From: an uncultured Bacteroidota bacterium
GTDB lineage: Bacteria > Bacteroidota > Bacteroidia > Bacteroidales > GWA2-32-17
Assembly (NCBI GenBank): GCA_903837285.1
Contig: CAILUD010000116.1
Span: forward strand, 1-50,867
Direction: 5' to 3'
DNA length: 50,867 nt
A model generated the notes under the pieces. The model saw only the letters and a list, made by a program, of their open reading frames with translations, ran no database searches and was not told where the DNA came from. Within the stretch, counting starts at the first letter, position 1. Each line of letters starts with the position of its first letter. Positions 33,082 to 44,100 of the stretch are shown one piece after another. Position numbers and translations under genes: made by a program.

Positions 33082-35139
33082 ATGATTAATCAACAGTTAT
33101 TAAACCCAAAAAGCATAGTTATAGTTGGAGGTTCAAATGCAATTAATAAACCAGGGGGAAAGGTTCTTAAAAATCTTATAGATTTTAATTTTAAAGGCGA
33201 TTTAATGGTTGTAAACCAGAAAGAAGCTGAAGTGCAAGGAAAAAAATCTTATCCTGATGTTAAAAGTTTACCTCAAGTTGACCTTGCAATTCTTGCCATT
33301 GCAGCAAAATATTGTGTAGAAACTGTTGAGATTTTAGTAAGAGAAAAAAATACCCGCGCATTTATTATTCTTTCAGCTGGCTTTAGTGAAGAAAATCATG
33401 AGAGTGCACTTCTCGAAAAACAAATAGTTGAAATTATAAATAGTGTAGATGGTTCCTTAATTGGACCAAATTGTATTGGATTTTTAAACTCGAATTATGC
33501 AGGCGTTTTCACAACTCCAATACCAAAGTTAGATACAAATGGTTGCGATTTTATAAGCGGCTCTGGTGCTACTGCTGTGTTTATTATGGAAGCAGGAATG
33601 CCTAAAGGATTAACATTTTCAAGTGTTTATTCTGTTGGAAACAGCGCACAAATGGGTGTTGAAGAAGTTTTAAAATATCTTGATGAAAGCTTCGACCCTG
33701 AAACAAGTTCAAAAGTAAAGCTTCTTTATATCGAAAATGTAAAGAAACCTGATTTAATACTAAAACATGCTTCATCTTTAATTCGCAAAGGTTGTAGAAT
33801 TGCAGCAATAAAATCTGGCTCGTCAGAGGCTGGAAGTCGTGCAGCATCATCTCATACAGGTGCTCTGGCAAGTCCTGATTTAGCAGTTGATGCATTGTTT
33901 AAGAAGGCAGGAATTGTACGTTGTTATGGAAGAGAAGAATTAACAACTGTTGCTTCAATTTTTATGCATCCAGAATTAACAGGTAAAAGAATTGCAATAA
34001 TAACTCATGCCGGTGGACCTGCTGTAATGCTTACCGATTCATTATCAAATGGTGGTTTGGAAGTTCCGCATATTGAAGGAGAGAAAGCTACTGAATTGCT
34101 AACTCATCTTTATCCAGGATCATCAGTAGCAAATCCAATCGATTTTTTAGCAACAGGAACTGCAGAACAACTGGGAAAAATTATTGATTATTGCGAAAAC
34201 GATTTTAATGAAATTGATGCAATGGCAGTTATTTTTGGTAGTCCGGGTTTGTTTGAAGTTTATGATGTGTATGAGTTGTTAAATGAGAAAATGAAAACTT
34301 GTAAAAAACCTATTTTCCCAATATTGCCTTCAATAATTAATGTTAGCAAGGAAATAGATAAATTTATTTCTTATGGAAGAATAAATTTTCCTGATGAAGT
34401 AGTTTTTGGAAACGCATTAGCAAAGGTATTTGCGACACAAAAACCTGTTTCCGAAAAAGTTACTTTACCTAAAGTTGACGAGAAAAAAATTCGTCAAATA
34501 ATTGATAGTGCAGAAAACGGTTATTTAAAACCTTCAGATATTCAACAAATGCTTGATGCTGCTGGAATAAGCAGGGCAGGAGAGGCAGTTGTTACTTCTG
34601 CAAGTGATGCAGTTTCGTCAGCAACTAGTCTTGGACTACATGTTGTTATGAAAGTTGTAGGTCCAGTTCATAAGTCAGATGTTGGTGGAGTTGTGTTAAA
34701 TGTTAAAGATATTGCAACTGTTGAAAAAGAATTCGAAAGAATGATTAAAATTAAAGATACAACAGCAATATTAATTCAGCCTATGCTTTCTGGTACTGAA
34801 CTTTTTGTTGGTGCGAAAAAAGAAGATAAATTCGGACATATGGTATTGTGTGGATTAGGTGGTATTTTTATTGAAGTATTGAAAGATGTTAAAGCTGGAC
34901 TTGCGCCTATTTCTGAGTTTGATTCATTGTCTATGATAAAAGGATTAAAGAGCTATGGTATAATTAAAGGAGCCAGAGGTCAAGAAGGTGTAAACGAACA
35001 AATGTTTGCCGAAATAGTTTCTCGTGTTTCAGTTTTGGTTAGTGTAGCTCCTGAAATTTTTGAGATGGATTTAAATCCGCTTTTAGGTAAAAAAGATAAA
35101 GTTGTTGCAGTTGATGCACGTATACGAATAGAGAAGTAA
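33082..35139 (+). CDS. acyl/acetyl-CoA synthetase (ADP-forming), fused alpha-beta
   Basis: The enzyme makes acetate (or another acid) plus ATP from acyl-CoA, ADP and phosphate, an energy-saving step in fermentation. The order in the 685 residues is a CoA-binding Rossmann domain (1-130; IVIVGGSNAINKPGGKVL), ligase-CoA domains (~150-450) with the phospho-His H258 in ASSHTGALASPD, and an ATP-grasp domain (~470-685) with the second conserved His H530 in HKSDVGGVVLNV. The fused alpha-beta layout is common in bacteria. NDP-forming acyl-CoA synthetases of other specificity (e.g. Pat acetyltransferases) share the fold, but no GNAT domain is present here. Confidence 0.9.
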   Translation: MINQQLLNPKSIVIVGGSNAINKPGGKVLKNLIDFNFKGDLMVVNQKEAEVQGKKSYPDVKSLPQVDLAILAIAAKYCVETVEILVREKNTRAFIILSAGFSEENHESALLEKQIVEIINSVDGSLIGPNCIGFLNSNYAGVFTTPIPKLDTNGCDFISGSGATAVFIMEAGMPKGLTFSSVYSVGNSAQMGVEEVLKYLDESFDPETSSKVKLLYIENVKKPDLILKHASSLIRKGCRIAAIKSGSSEAGSRAASSHTGALASPDLAVDALFKKAGIVRCYGREELTTVASIFMHPELTGKRIAIITHAGGPAVMLTDSLSNGGLEVPHIEGEKATELLTHLYPGSSVANPIDFLATGTAEQLGKIIDYCENDFNEIDAMAVIFGSPGLFEVYDVYELLNEKMKTCKKPIFPILPSIINVSKEIDKFISYGRINFPDEVVFGNALAKVFATQKPVSEKVTLPKVDEKKIRQIIDSAENGYLKPSDIQQMLDAAGISRAGEAVVTSASDAVSSATSLGLHVVMKVVGPVHKSDVGGVVLNVKDIATVEKEFERMIKIKDTTAILIQPMLSGTELFVGAKKEDKFGHMVLCGLGGIFIEVLKDVKAGLAPISEFDSLSMIKGLKSYGIIKGARGQEGVNEQMFAEIVSRVSVLVSVAPEIFEMDLNPLLGKKDKVVAVDARIRIEK

Positions 35140-35200
35140 AACAAGTCCAAAAATCCAAATATCAAATTCCAAGATCCAATAAGGAACAACTTGCAAAAAT
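35140..35200. other. low-complexity TCCAAAAATCCAAAT-type spacer
   Basis: Drifting copies of TCCAAAAATCC / AAATTCCAAGATCC, roughly the reverse complement of the wording at 5100-5140. Such spacers appear common in Bacteroidota. Confidence 0.4.
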
Positions 35201-35239
35201 AAACAGTAAACTATAAACATCGAAAAAAAACATTTTTGT

Positions 35240-35971
35240 ATGAAGAAAGCTGATTTAGTATTTATTCTAATTTTTTGTGTTATTGTAACACCGTTCATAC
35301 CATTTTCCTTTTTAAAGGAGTTTCAAGCAAATTATTTATATAACGAGTCGCATTGGATATGGACAAGCTTCTTAAAATTTGCTTTATTGGCTACAATGGG
35401 CGAGGTTATTGGCCTGCGAATTAAAGCAGGTGTGTATTTGCAAAAAGGTTTTGGTTTAATTCCACGAATGATAGTCTGGGGATTTTTAGGATTAACAATT
35501 AAAATTGCATTTGTAGTTTTTGCTGCTGGTGTTCCTGCTTTAGTTGAAAAATATTTTTATGTTACAGATGCAATTATGTCGATGGATAAAAAAATATGCC
35601 CCGATTATTTTGCAGCAGCTGATATTGGTTTAGGTAATGCACGCTTGCTTTCAGCGTTTTTTATTAGTTTTATTATGAATTTGTTTTACGCACCGGTTAT
35701 GATGACTTTTCATAAAATAACCGATTTTCACATTGTTAAAAATGGTGGAACTTTATCCGGGTTTTTAAAACCAATAAACTTTGTAGATAATTTTAAAGAT
35801 ATAAACTGGAAAATGCAGTGGGGCTTTATATTTAAAAAAACTATTCCGTTTTTCTGGATTCCAATGCAAACAATTACTTTTTCGGTAGCCTCAGAATACA
35901 GAGTTGTAATAGCAGCTTTTTTGGGAATTGTTTTAGGGGTTCTTCTTTCTTTGGCAACACCAAAGCAGTAA
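35240..35971 (+). CDS. membrane protein, possible Mpv17/PMP22-like
   Basis: A 243-residue polytopic protein with about five to six spans (residues ~8-25, 45-65, 73-100, 130-155, 190-215, 215-238). The C-terminal segment IPFFWIPMQTITFSVASEYRVVIAAFLGIVLGVLLS resembles the eukaryotic Mpv17/PMP22 pattern (W-P-x-x-Q-x-x-N-F...R...LS). The N-terminal part has GDxxxQ-like spacing only loosely. The family link is a visual impression with no key-residue proof. It lies 100 bp after the acyl-CoA synthetase gene on the same strand. Function unknown. Confidence 0.65.
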   Translation: MKKADLVFILIFCVIVTPFIPFSFLKEFQANYLYNESHWIWTSFLKFALLATMGEVIGLRIKAGVYLQKGFGLIPRMIVWGFLGLTIKIAFVVFAAGVPALVEKYFYVTDAIMSMDKKICPDYFAAADIGLGNARLLSAFFISFIMNLFYAPVMMTFHKITDFHIVKNGGTLSGFLKPINFVDNFKDINWKMQWGFIFKKTIPFFWIPMQTITFSVASEYRVVIAAFLGIVLGVLLSLATPKQ

Positions 35972-36166
35972 AAAAGTAGATTTTCGATAGTTTTTTTAAT
36001 AGGTCTTAAAGACGCTATAATTATTGTGTTAGATATTGTATTTATTAATGTTCTTTAAAAAGCATTCTATTTAGGCTACAGTTTATCAACAAATAGAAAC
36101 ATAGTCCAAATTAAAAGTTGTTCGAGAATTTAATGTTTTTTGCATTAGAAAGCAGTTTGGTATAAT

Positions 36167-37876
36167 ATGAAAAAAAAGAAAGAAGAAATAAATCCAAATA
36201 AAAGGATACTTGCTTTTATCATTTTAATCGTTATAACTATAATAATAGTTTATTTACCAGCATTGAAAAATGGTTTATTAAACTGGGACGATAATTTATA
36301 TGTAACAGATAACAATGTTATTAAAAACATTGGTAATGTATCGGCTTTTTTTAATAGTTTTTATTTTGGAAATTACCATCCAATTACAATTTTTTCTTAT
36401 AGTATCATATACCAGTTTAGCGAACTAAGCCCTTTACTTTATCATTTAGTAAATATTCTTTTTCATGTTTTAAATTCATTACTCGTCTTTTATTTAATTA
36501 AGGAATTACTTAAAAACATTAATCTTGCACTAATTGTTGCGTTATTGTTTGGCATACACCCAATGCATGTTGAATCTGTTGCATGGATTTCAGAATTAAA
36601 AGACGTACAGTACACATTCTTTTTTTTAATATCTGCACTTTATTATTTAAAGTTTATAAGACAAAGTAAACTTTTGTTTTATGTAATATCTATTTTGTTC
36701 TTTGTTTTATCTTTATTGTCGAAGGGGCAAGCTGTAACGCTTTTCCCGGTACTTTTACTTATTGACTATTTGGAAAGAGGCAAATTATTTACAAGATTAA
36801 AAGATAAAATTCCTTATTTTATTTTAGCTTTACTTTTTGGAATTATTGCTATAATGGCCCAAAAATCTGGGAATACAATTTCAGATTTTAAAAACATTTC
36901 GTTTTTGGAACAAATTGCAATTGCTTGTTATAGTTTTATAATGTATATTTTAAAAACTATTCTTCCATTCAATTTATCCGCATTTTATCCTTATCCAACA
37001 TTAATTAATGGAAAAATTCCGGTAGAATATTGGACATCTCTTTTGGTCATTCCTGTAACAATATATTTAATAATACTATCATTTAAAAAAGACAAAATCA
37101 TCTTTTTTGGTTTTATATTTTTTATTGCAAACATCTTTCTATTATTACAATTAATTCCTGTCGGTAATTGTATTATGGCTGACAGATACAGCTATATTCC
37201 ATCAATAGGATTATATATTATAATTGCTTATTTATTTTTAAAATATTTTAGTGAAATAAAACAGAAATTTTTATTAGGTTCCTTATTGACCATATATTTA
37301 ATCTTCTTAAGTACATATTCTTATAATCAAACAAAAAAATGGAAAGATGATTTTACTTTATGGGATAATGTACTTAAAATAAATCCAAATATTCCCTCGG
37401 CTCTAATATTAAGAGGTTTTGCATATAATGAATTAGGTGAGTTTAATAATGCATTAATTGATTTAAACAAATCGATTAGTATTAAAAACAATGATGGATT
37501 GGCATACCTTAATCGAGGAGTATCAAAAGCCAGTTTGGGGGATTTTAAAAATGCAATTGAAGACTTTAAAGTGGCTGACAAACTGTATGTTGAAGAAAGA
37601 TATAAGGTAAATCTTTATCTCAGTTGGGGTGGTGCGCTTGCAAATACTGGAAATCTTGCTGAAGCAATGAAAATATTTAACAAAGCAATTGAATTAAATC
37701 CAGATAATGCTTTAATTTATAACAACAGGGGTATCACAAATGCAATGCTAGGTAATTATAATAATGCATTAAGTGATTTTAATTTTGCTTTAAAGCTCAA
37801 GCCCGGCTATGAAGATGCAATTAAAAACAGAAACAAGGTTTTAGAGTCTCAGTTAGAAAATAAGAAAGAAAATTGA
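36167..37876 (+). CDS. TMTC-like GT-C membrane glycosyltransferase with TPR tail
   Basis: A 569-residue protein. The first ~390 residues have about ten membrane spans and GT-C features: WDDNLYV near 40 (acidic motif of the first loop), YHPITIFSY, and GIHPMHVESVAWISELKD near 125-142, a hallmark of TMTC/ArnT-related proteins. The C-terminal ~170 residues hold at least four TPR units (e.g. PSALILRGFAYNELGEFNNALIDLNKSI and ALIYNNRGITNAMLGNYNNALSDFNFAL). Eukaryotic TMTC1-4 have the same plan and O-mannosylate cadherins; bacterial homologues are common but mostly uncharacterised. A role in glycosylating exported proteins is inference. Confidence 0.85.
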   Translation: MKKKKEEINPNKRILAFIILIVITIIIVYLPALKNGLLNWDDNLYVTDNNVIKNIGNVSAFFNSFYFGNYHPITIFSYSIIYQFSELSPLLYHLVNILFHVLNSLLVFYLIKELLKNINLALIVALLFGIHPMHVESVAWISELKDVQYTFFFLISALYYLKFIRQSKLLFYVISILFFVLSLLSKGQAVTLFPVLLLIDYLERGKLFTRLKDKIPYFILALLFGIIAIMAQKSGNTISDFKNISFLEQIAIACYSFIMYILKTILPFNLSAFYPYPTLINGKIPVEYWTSLLVIPVTIYLIILSFKKDKIIFFGFIFFIANIFLLLQLIPVGNCIMADRYSYIPSIGLYIIIAYLFLKYFSEIKQKFLLGSLLTIYLIFLSTYSYNQTKKWKDDFTLWDNVLKINPNIPSALILRGFAYNELGEFNNALIDLNKSISIKNNDGLAYLNRGVSKASLGDFKNAIEDFKVADKLYVEERYKVNLYLSWGGALANTGNLAEAMKIFNKAIELNPDNALIYNNRGITNAMLGNYNNALSDFNFALKLKPGYEDAIKNRNKVLESQLENKKEN

Positions 37877-38102
37877 AATAGTAATATTTTTGTTGATTCA
37901 TCTTTTTCTCTTTAAAAAACATTCTTTATTTGATACAACCTATTGGAAAGTTTTTTAGTCTGATGTAAAATCATTTTTTCTTAGAAATTTAATAAACATA
38001 TCGAAAAACTTAATCCATTTAGTGTTACGGCTAAATTGATTTAGGTTTTTAATGAGAATTTTCTAAAAGCCTTATGAATATTGAAAAAAACATCATTTTT
38101 TA
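37877..38102. other. AT-rich spacer, no gene seen
   Basis: Upstream part of the gap before the metalloprotease gene. No ORF, strong hairpin or repeat element was recognised. Confidence 0.5.
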
Positions 38103-38134
38103 TTTGCTTTTTGATTTTTTGTTTTTTAAGTTTG
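38103..38134 (+). promoter_or_regulatory. promoter of the metalloprotease gene
   Basis: TTTG (38103-38106), 20-bp spacer, TAAGTTTG (38127-38134): a full match to the Bacteroidota promoter, 39 bp before the ATG at 38174. Confidence 0.65.
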
Positions 38135-38173
38135 TTTTATCAAGCCAAAATCGTCAACTTTTAAATTAATAAT

Positions 38174-41100
38174 ATGAATAAAAAATTATTCCTTACAGCA
38201 TTGCTTTTTTTAGCAAGTTTTAGTTTTGCTTTATGCCAAAACTATTGGACATTATCTGATAACTCCGCAAAAGGAAAAGAGATAATTTCAGAAAAAGTTG
38301 ATGTAACCTATTTCGAGGTTTATACACTTGATTTTGCCGGTTTTAATCAGGCTCTTAAAAATGCTCCTATGCGTGGTGAGTATTCTAAAGGAAATGAGCT
38401 TTACCTAACTTTGCCAAATTCAGATGGTCAATTTGTTACATATAGCGTTGTTGAGGCTCCTGTAATGCATCCCGATTTGGCTGCAAAATATCCTGGCATT
38501 AAATCTTATGCAGGTCAGGGTGTTAGCAGTCCTGCAGTAACAATTAGATTTAGCGTTTCATATAACAGAGGGCTTTATGGAATGATTTTTAACGAAGATG
38601 ATGGAACAAGTTTTATTGATCCATATTCTACTGATTTTACAGAATATATGGTTTATTCAAAAAAGGAAATGATAAGAACTGATGCTGCTGACTTTGAATG
38701 TACAATGGATAATGCTAGTGGGCACCATGAAGATGAAGTTGAAGTAAACATGAAAGCTACAGATGATAAAAAATTAAGAAAATACAGATTAGCTTTATGT
38801 TGTAATGCCGAATATGGTAACTTATTTATTGGTTCAGCAACAACAGATGCAGCAAAAAGAGCAAATATTCTTGCTCAAATGAATATTACTATGACAAGAG
38901 TAAATGGAGTGTATGAGAAGGATCTTTCAGTAACTATGGAGCTTATAGCCAATAACGATGTTATCTTATGGTTTGGAAGTACAACAACAGATCCATGGTC
39001 TACAGAATATAATATTAAAACAGCTCAAACTATTGATGCAAATATAGGAATAGCCAATTATGATATTGGACATAATTTTAATACTTCAGGTGGTGGAAAT
39101 GCTGGTTGTATTGCTTGTGTATGTATGGGTGCAGCTACTTCAACTTATTATACTACAACAAGTATGCATAAAGGTAAAGGAATGACAGGTAGGTCAAATC
39201 CTACAGGTGATGCATTTGATATTGATTATGTAGCTCATGAAATGGGACATCAGTTTGGTGGATATCATACAATGAATACTTGTAGTAGAAGTGGAAGTGG
39301 ATCAACAGAAGTTGAACCAACAAGTGGTAGTACAATAATGGGTTATGCTGGTATTTGTACATATAATATTCAAGCTAATAGTGATGATTATTTTGCATAT
39401 GTAAATATCAGAGACATATCTGCAAATGTAAAGTCTGGAAATAGTTCTAGTTGTGCACAGATAATTAGTATTACTAATAATCCTCCTACTGCTAATGCCG
39501 GATTAGATTATACAATTCCTAAATCAACCGCCTTTGTTCTAACTGGATCAGGAACTGACCCGGATGGCGATGCTATTACTTTTACCTGGGAGCAAAATGA
39601 CCCTGCTGTAGCAACTTCTACAACTGCCCCGGTTGCAACATGGACTGCAGGTCCTATGTTTCGATCAAGAAAAGGCACTACAGATCCTAAAAGATATTTT
39701 CCAGCAATAGCTTCAATTATTGCTAATAATTTAACTCCTGCATATGAAGTTATTCCTTCAGTTGCCAGGACTTTTAATTTTTCGTTAGTAACAAGAGATA
39801 ATAAAACTGGTGGTGGACAAACGGCAAATGACTTGATGGTTGTTAATGTGGATGGTACTGCTGGCCCATTTGTTGTTACGGCTCCAACAACTGCGGTAAC
39901 ATGGGCTTCTGGTAGTAGTCAAACTGTAACCTGGAATGTTGCAGGAACTACTGCTTCGCCTGTTAGTTGCGCTAATGTTGATATTTTCTTATCTACAGAT
40001 GGTGGATTTACTTATCCTGTTACCATTCTTGCTAATACCCCGAATGATGGCACTCAGGCTATAACAGTGCCAAATAATCCTTCTACTACTTGCAGGGTGA
40101 TGGTAAGAGGAGCTAACAATATTTTCTTTGATATTTCTAATGCGAATTTTACAATTACAGGATCAACTAATTCAGTTTCTGCAAGTGCAATTTCTGGTAG
40201 CCCATTTTGTGCCGGAGTTACAGTAAATGTTCCTTTTACTATGTCGGGTACATTTAACGCAGGCAATGTTTTTACAGCTCAATTGTCTGATGCGACTGGA
40301 AGCTTCACAACACCGGTAAATATAGGTACATTAACTAGTGTTACCGCTGGAACAATTTCTGGAACAATCCCAGTTGGAGCTGTAACAGGAACAGGTTATC
40401 GAATTAGAGTAGTTGCAAGTTCACCAGCTACAACAGGAACAGATAATGGAACAAATTTATTAATTAATGCTATTGCAACACCTTCTGTGGTGATTGCAGG
40501 AACTGCAACAATATGCGCAGGAACATCAACTACTTTCACTGCTACTCCCACAAATGGTGGTACACCTTCTTATCAGTGGAAGTTAAATGGTGCAAATGTT
40601 GGTACAAACAGTGCCACGTATTCAAATGGAACAATAGCAAACGGAAATACAGTGACCTGTGTTATGGCTTCAAATGCAACATGTGCAAGTCCTGTATCTG
40701 CTACGTCAAATACAATTACAATGGTAGTTAATCCGATCCCAGCTACTCCTACTGCTTCTGCTAGTTCTCCCGTATGTGCAGGAGCTTCAATTAATTTAAC
40801 TACTCCAACTGTAAGCGGTGCTTCATATTCCTGGTCGGGTCCAAATTCTTATGTGTCTACTTCACAGAATCCTGTTATAACAAATTCTACAACTACAATG
40901 GCAGGCACTTACTTGGTTTCTGTGACTCAAGCAGGTTGTACAAGTCTTCCTGGATCAACAACAGTAGCGGTTACAGCTGCGCCAGCAGCACCGTCAGCAT
41001 CAAGTAATTCACCAGTTTGCGTAGCTGCTGCAATAAATTTAACAACACCTACAGTTTTAGGTGCTACATATAGTTGGACAGGGCCAAATGGGTTTACTTC

Positions 41101-44100
41101 AACACAACAAAATCCAGTTATTTCTACTGCTACAGCTGTAATGGGCGGAACATACTCTGTTACTGTATTGCAAGGTACATGTCCAAGTACAGCAGGTACT
41201 ACTTCAATTTTAATTAACACTCCTCCCGTAACAAATTTTAATGGAAGTCCTACTGTAACTGTTTGTTCCGGTTTTGTTCAATTTACTGATAATTCAACTG
41301 GAAATCCATCTTCTTGGTCTTGGGATTTTGGTGATGGACAGACTTCAACAATACAGAGTCCTTCTCATGATTATCTTTCAAGTGGAACATATACAGTTAC
41401 ATTAAGTGCAAGTAACAATTGTGGTAATAATCAAGTTGTAAATTCAAATTATATTTCAGTTAGTGTTCCTACAGCTCCAACTGGTACAGGAGCATCAATT
41501 TGTGGCCCCGGAACAGTTACTTTAAATGGAACAGGAACAGGTACTTTACATTGGTTTGATGCTGCAACAGGTGGAACTGATTTATTAACCGGAACTACTT
41601 ATACAACACCAAATATTAGTGCTACTACAACATATTATCTTGCAAGTCATATTAGCCAGCCTAGTCAATATATTGGACCTGTTGTAGCCGGAACAAATAA
41701 TACAACTAGTTATTATATTTCTTTTGATTGTTCAACTCCTGTAGTTTTAGTTTCTGTAAGTGTTACAGCTAGCACTGCTGGTAACAGAACAATTGAATTA
41801 CGTAATAGTGCAAATACTGTATTGCAAACTACAACAGTAAATATTCCTACAGGTACTAGTAGGGTTAATTTAAATTTTAATGCTCCTGTTGCGACAGGGT
41901 TACGGCTATATATTGGAACTGGTGCTAATTTGACACGAAAAACCACAGGTGTAGCTTATCCATATACTCTTGCAGGTTTAGTAAGTATAACTGGAAGTAG
42001 TGCCGGTACTGCAAGGTTTCCATATTTCTTTGATTGGGAGATTAAAGAGTCAGATTGTGCTAGTGCTAGGGTACCTGTAATTGCAACTGTAAATACTGCA
42101 TTGCCTGCAAGCGTTAATGTTACTGCAAGTTCTTCGTCTATTTGTTCTGGAACAAATGTTACATTTACTGCAGCACCTGTAAATGGAGGAACAACTCCAA
42201 TATATCAATGGAATTTAAATGGTAGTCCAGTGGGAACAAATAACCCTACATACTCTAATTCAGCTTTAGTAAATAATGATATTGTAACTTGTGTTGTGAC
42301 ATCAAATGGAAGCTGTGTTTCTGGTAGTCCTGTAACGTCAAATTCTGTTACAATGACAGTAAATTCAACGCTTACACCATCGGTTTCAATTGCAGGCACT
42401 TCAACTATTTGTGCAGGCACTTCAACCACATTTACTGCAACACCCACTAATGGCGGAACCCCAACTTATCAATGGCTAGTAAATGGCTTACCCGTTGGTT
42501 CAAATAGTCCTATATTTAATAGTAGCTCATTAGTAAATGGAAATACTGTAACCTGTGTTATGTCTTCTGGCTTGTCATGTGCAAGCCCAGCCACAGCAAC
42601 TTCGAATGCTGTTTCAATGATAGTTAATACTGCATTAACGCCATCGGTTGTAATTGCAGGAACTTCAACAATATGTGCTGGAACTTCAACCACATTTACA
42701 GCAACTCCAACAAATGGTGGAACTCCAATTTATCAATGGAAATTAAATGGTGTTAATGCTGGAACAAATAGCTCAACTTATACAAATGCAACTTTATCGA
42801 ACAGTGATGTTGTGAGTTGTGTTATGACAACTTCTATAACATGTGTGACTGTACCAACTGCTACTTCAAATTCTGTAACAATGAATGTAAATCCTTTGGT
42901 TACTCCTTTAGTTGCTATTTCTGCTGATGCATCAACAATTTGTTCGGGTACTTCAGTTGTATTTACTGCAACACCAACAAATGGTGGAACTCCAACTTAC
43001 CAATGGTTATTAAATGGATCTAGTGTTGGAACCGGTGGAGTTACATATACCAATTCTTCATTGATAAATTCTGATATTGTAAGCTGTGTTATGACAACGA
43101 CAGCTTCATGTCCAATTACTCCTACAGTTTCATCAAATTCAGTTTCGGTTACTGTAAATGCTAATGTTACACCTACTGTTGTAATAGCTGCAAATGCTTC
43201 TACAATTTGCGAAGGAACATCTGTAGTATTTACAGCAATCCCAACTAATGGTGGAATTCCAATTTATCAATGGACTTTAAATGGATTACCGGTTGGAACA
43301 AATAGTGATACTTATTCAAATGTTACATTGGCAAATGCTGATATTGTAAACTGTGTTATGACATCTTCGGCAACTTGTTTAATTACACCAACAGCAAATT
43401 CAAATAATGTTGTTATGACAGTTAACCAGATTCCAATTGTTAATGCAGGATTAGATCAGGTAATATGCGCAGGATCTACGGTTGTTTTATCTGGAAGCGG
43501 TGCTGGTTCATATGTATGGGATAACGGAGTTGCTGACGGTATTGCATTTACTCCTTTAACGGGAGCAATAACTTATAATGTTACCGGAACATTAAATGGT
43601 TGTTCAAATACTGATCAGGTTATTGTTAGTGTTAATTCTTTGCCAAATGTTAATGCTGGTTCTGATCAGACAGTCTGTTTAGGAGCTTCAGTAACATTGT
43701 CTGGTAGTGGAGCCTCATCATATACTTGGGATAATGGTATCTCTGATGGTATTTCTTTTACACCTGCGTTAGGAATCTTAAATTATACAGTTACTGGTAT
43801 AGCAAATGGTTGTTCAGCAAGTGATGTTGTAACTGTTACTGTTAATCAAGTAGAAAACTATTCTGTAACTGTTATTGATCCTATGGCTACAGTTACATCT
43901 TTATTAAATGCAACTTATCAATGGATTGATTGTGATAACGGAAATGTAATTATTCCTGGAGAAACCAATACAGATTTTACTCCTTCTGTAAATGGTAATT
44001 ATGGCGTTGTTGTTAATCAGAATGGATGTAGTTCAACTTCTTCATGTGTTCAGATTACCGTTACTGGAATTACACTAAATAATAATTCTTTTTCAGTAAA

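Noticed and set aside
40054..42693. Several long open frames on the minus strand opposite the metalloprotease repeats
   Set aside because: They recur in step with the sense repeats, lack signal, start context and family features, and are explained by the composition of the Thr/Gly/Asn-rich modules.
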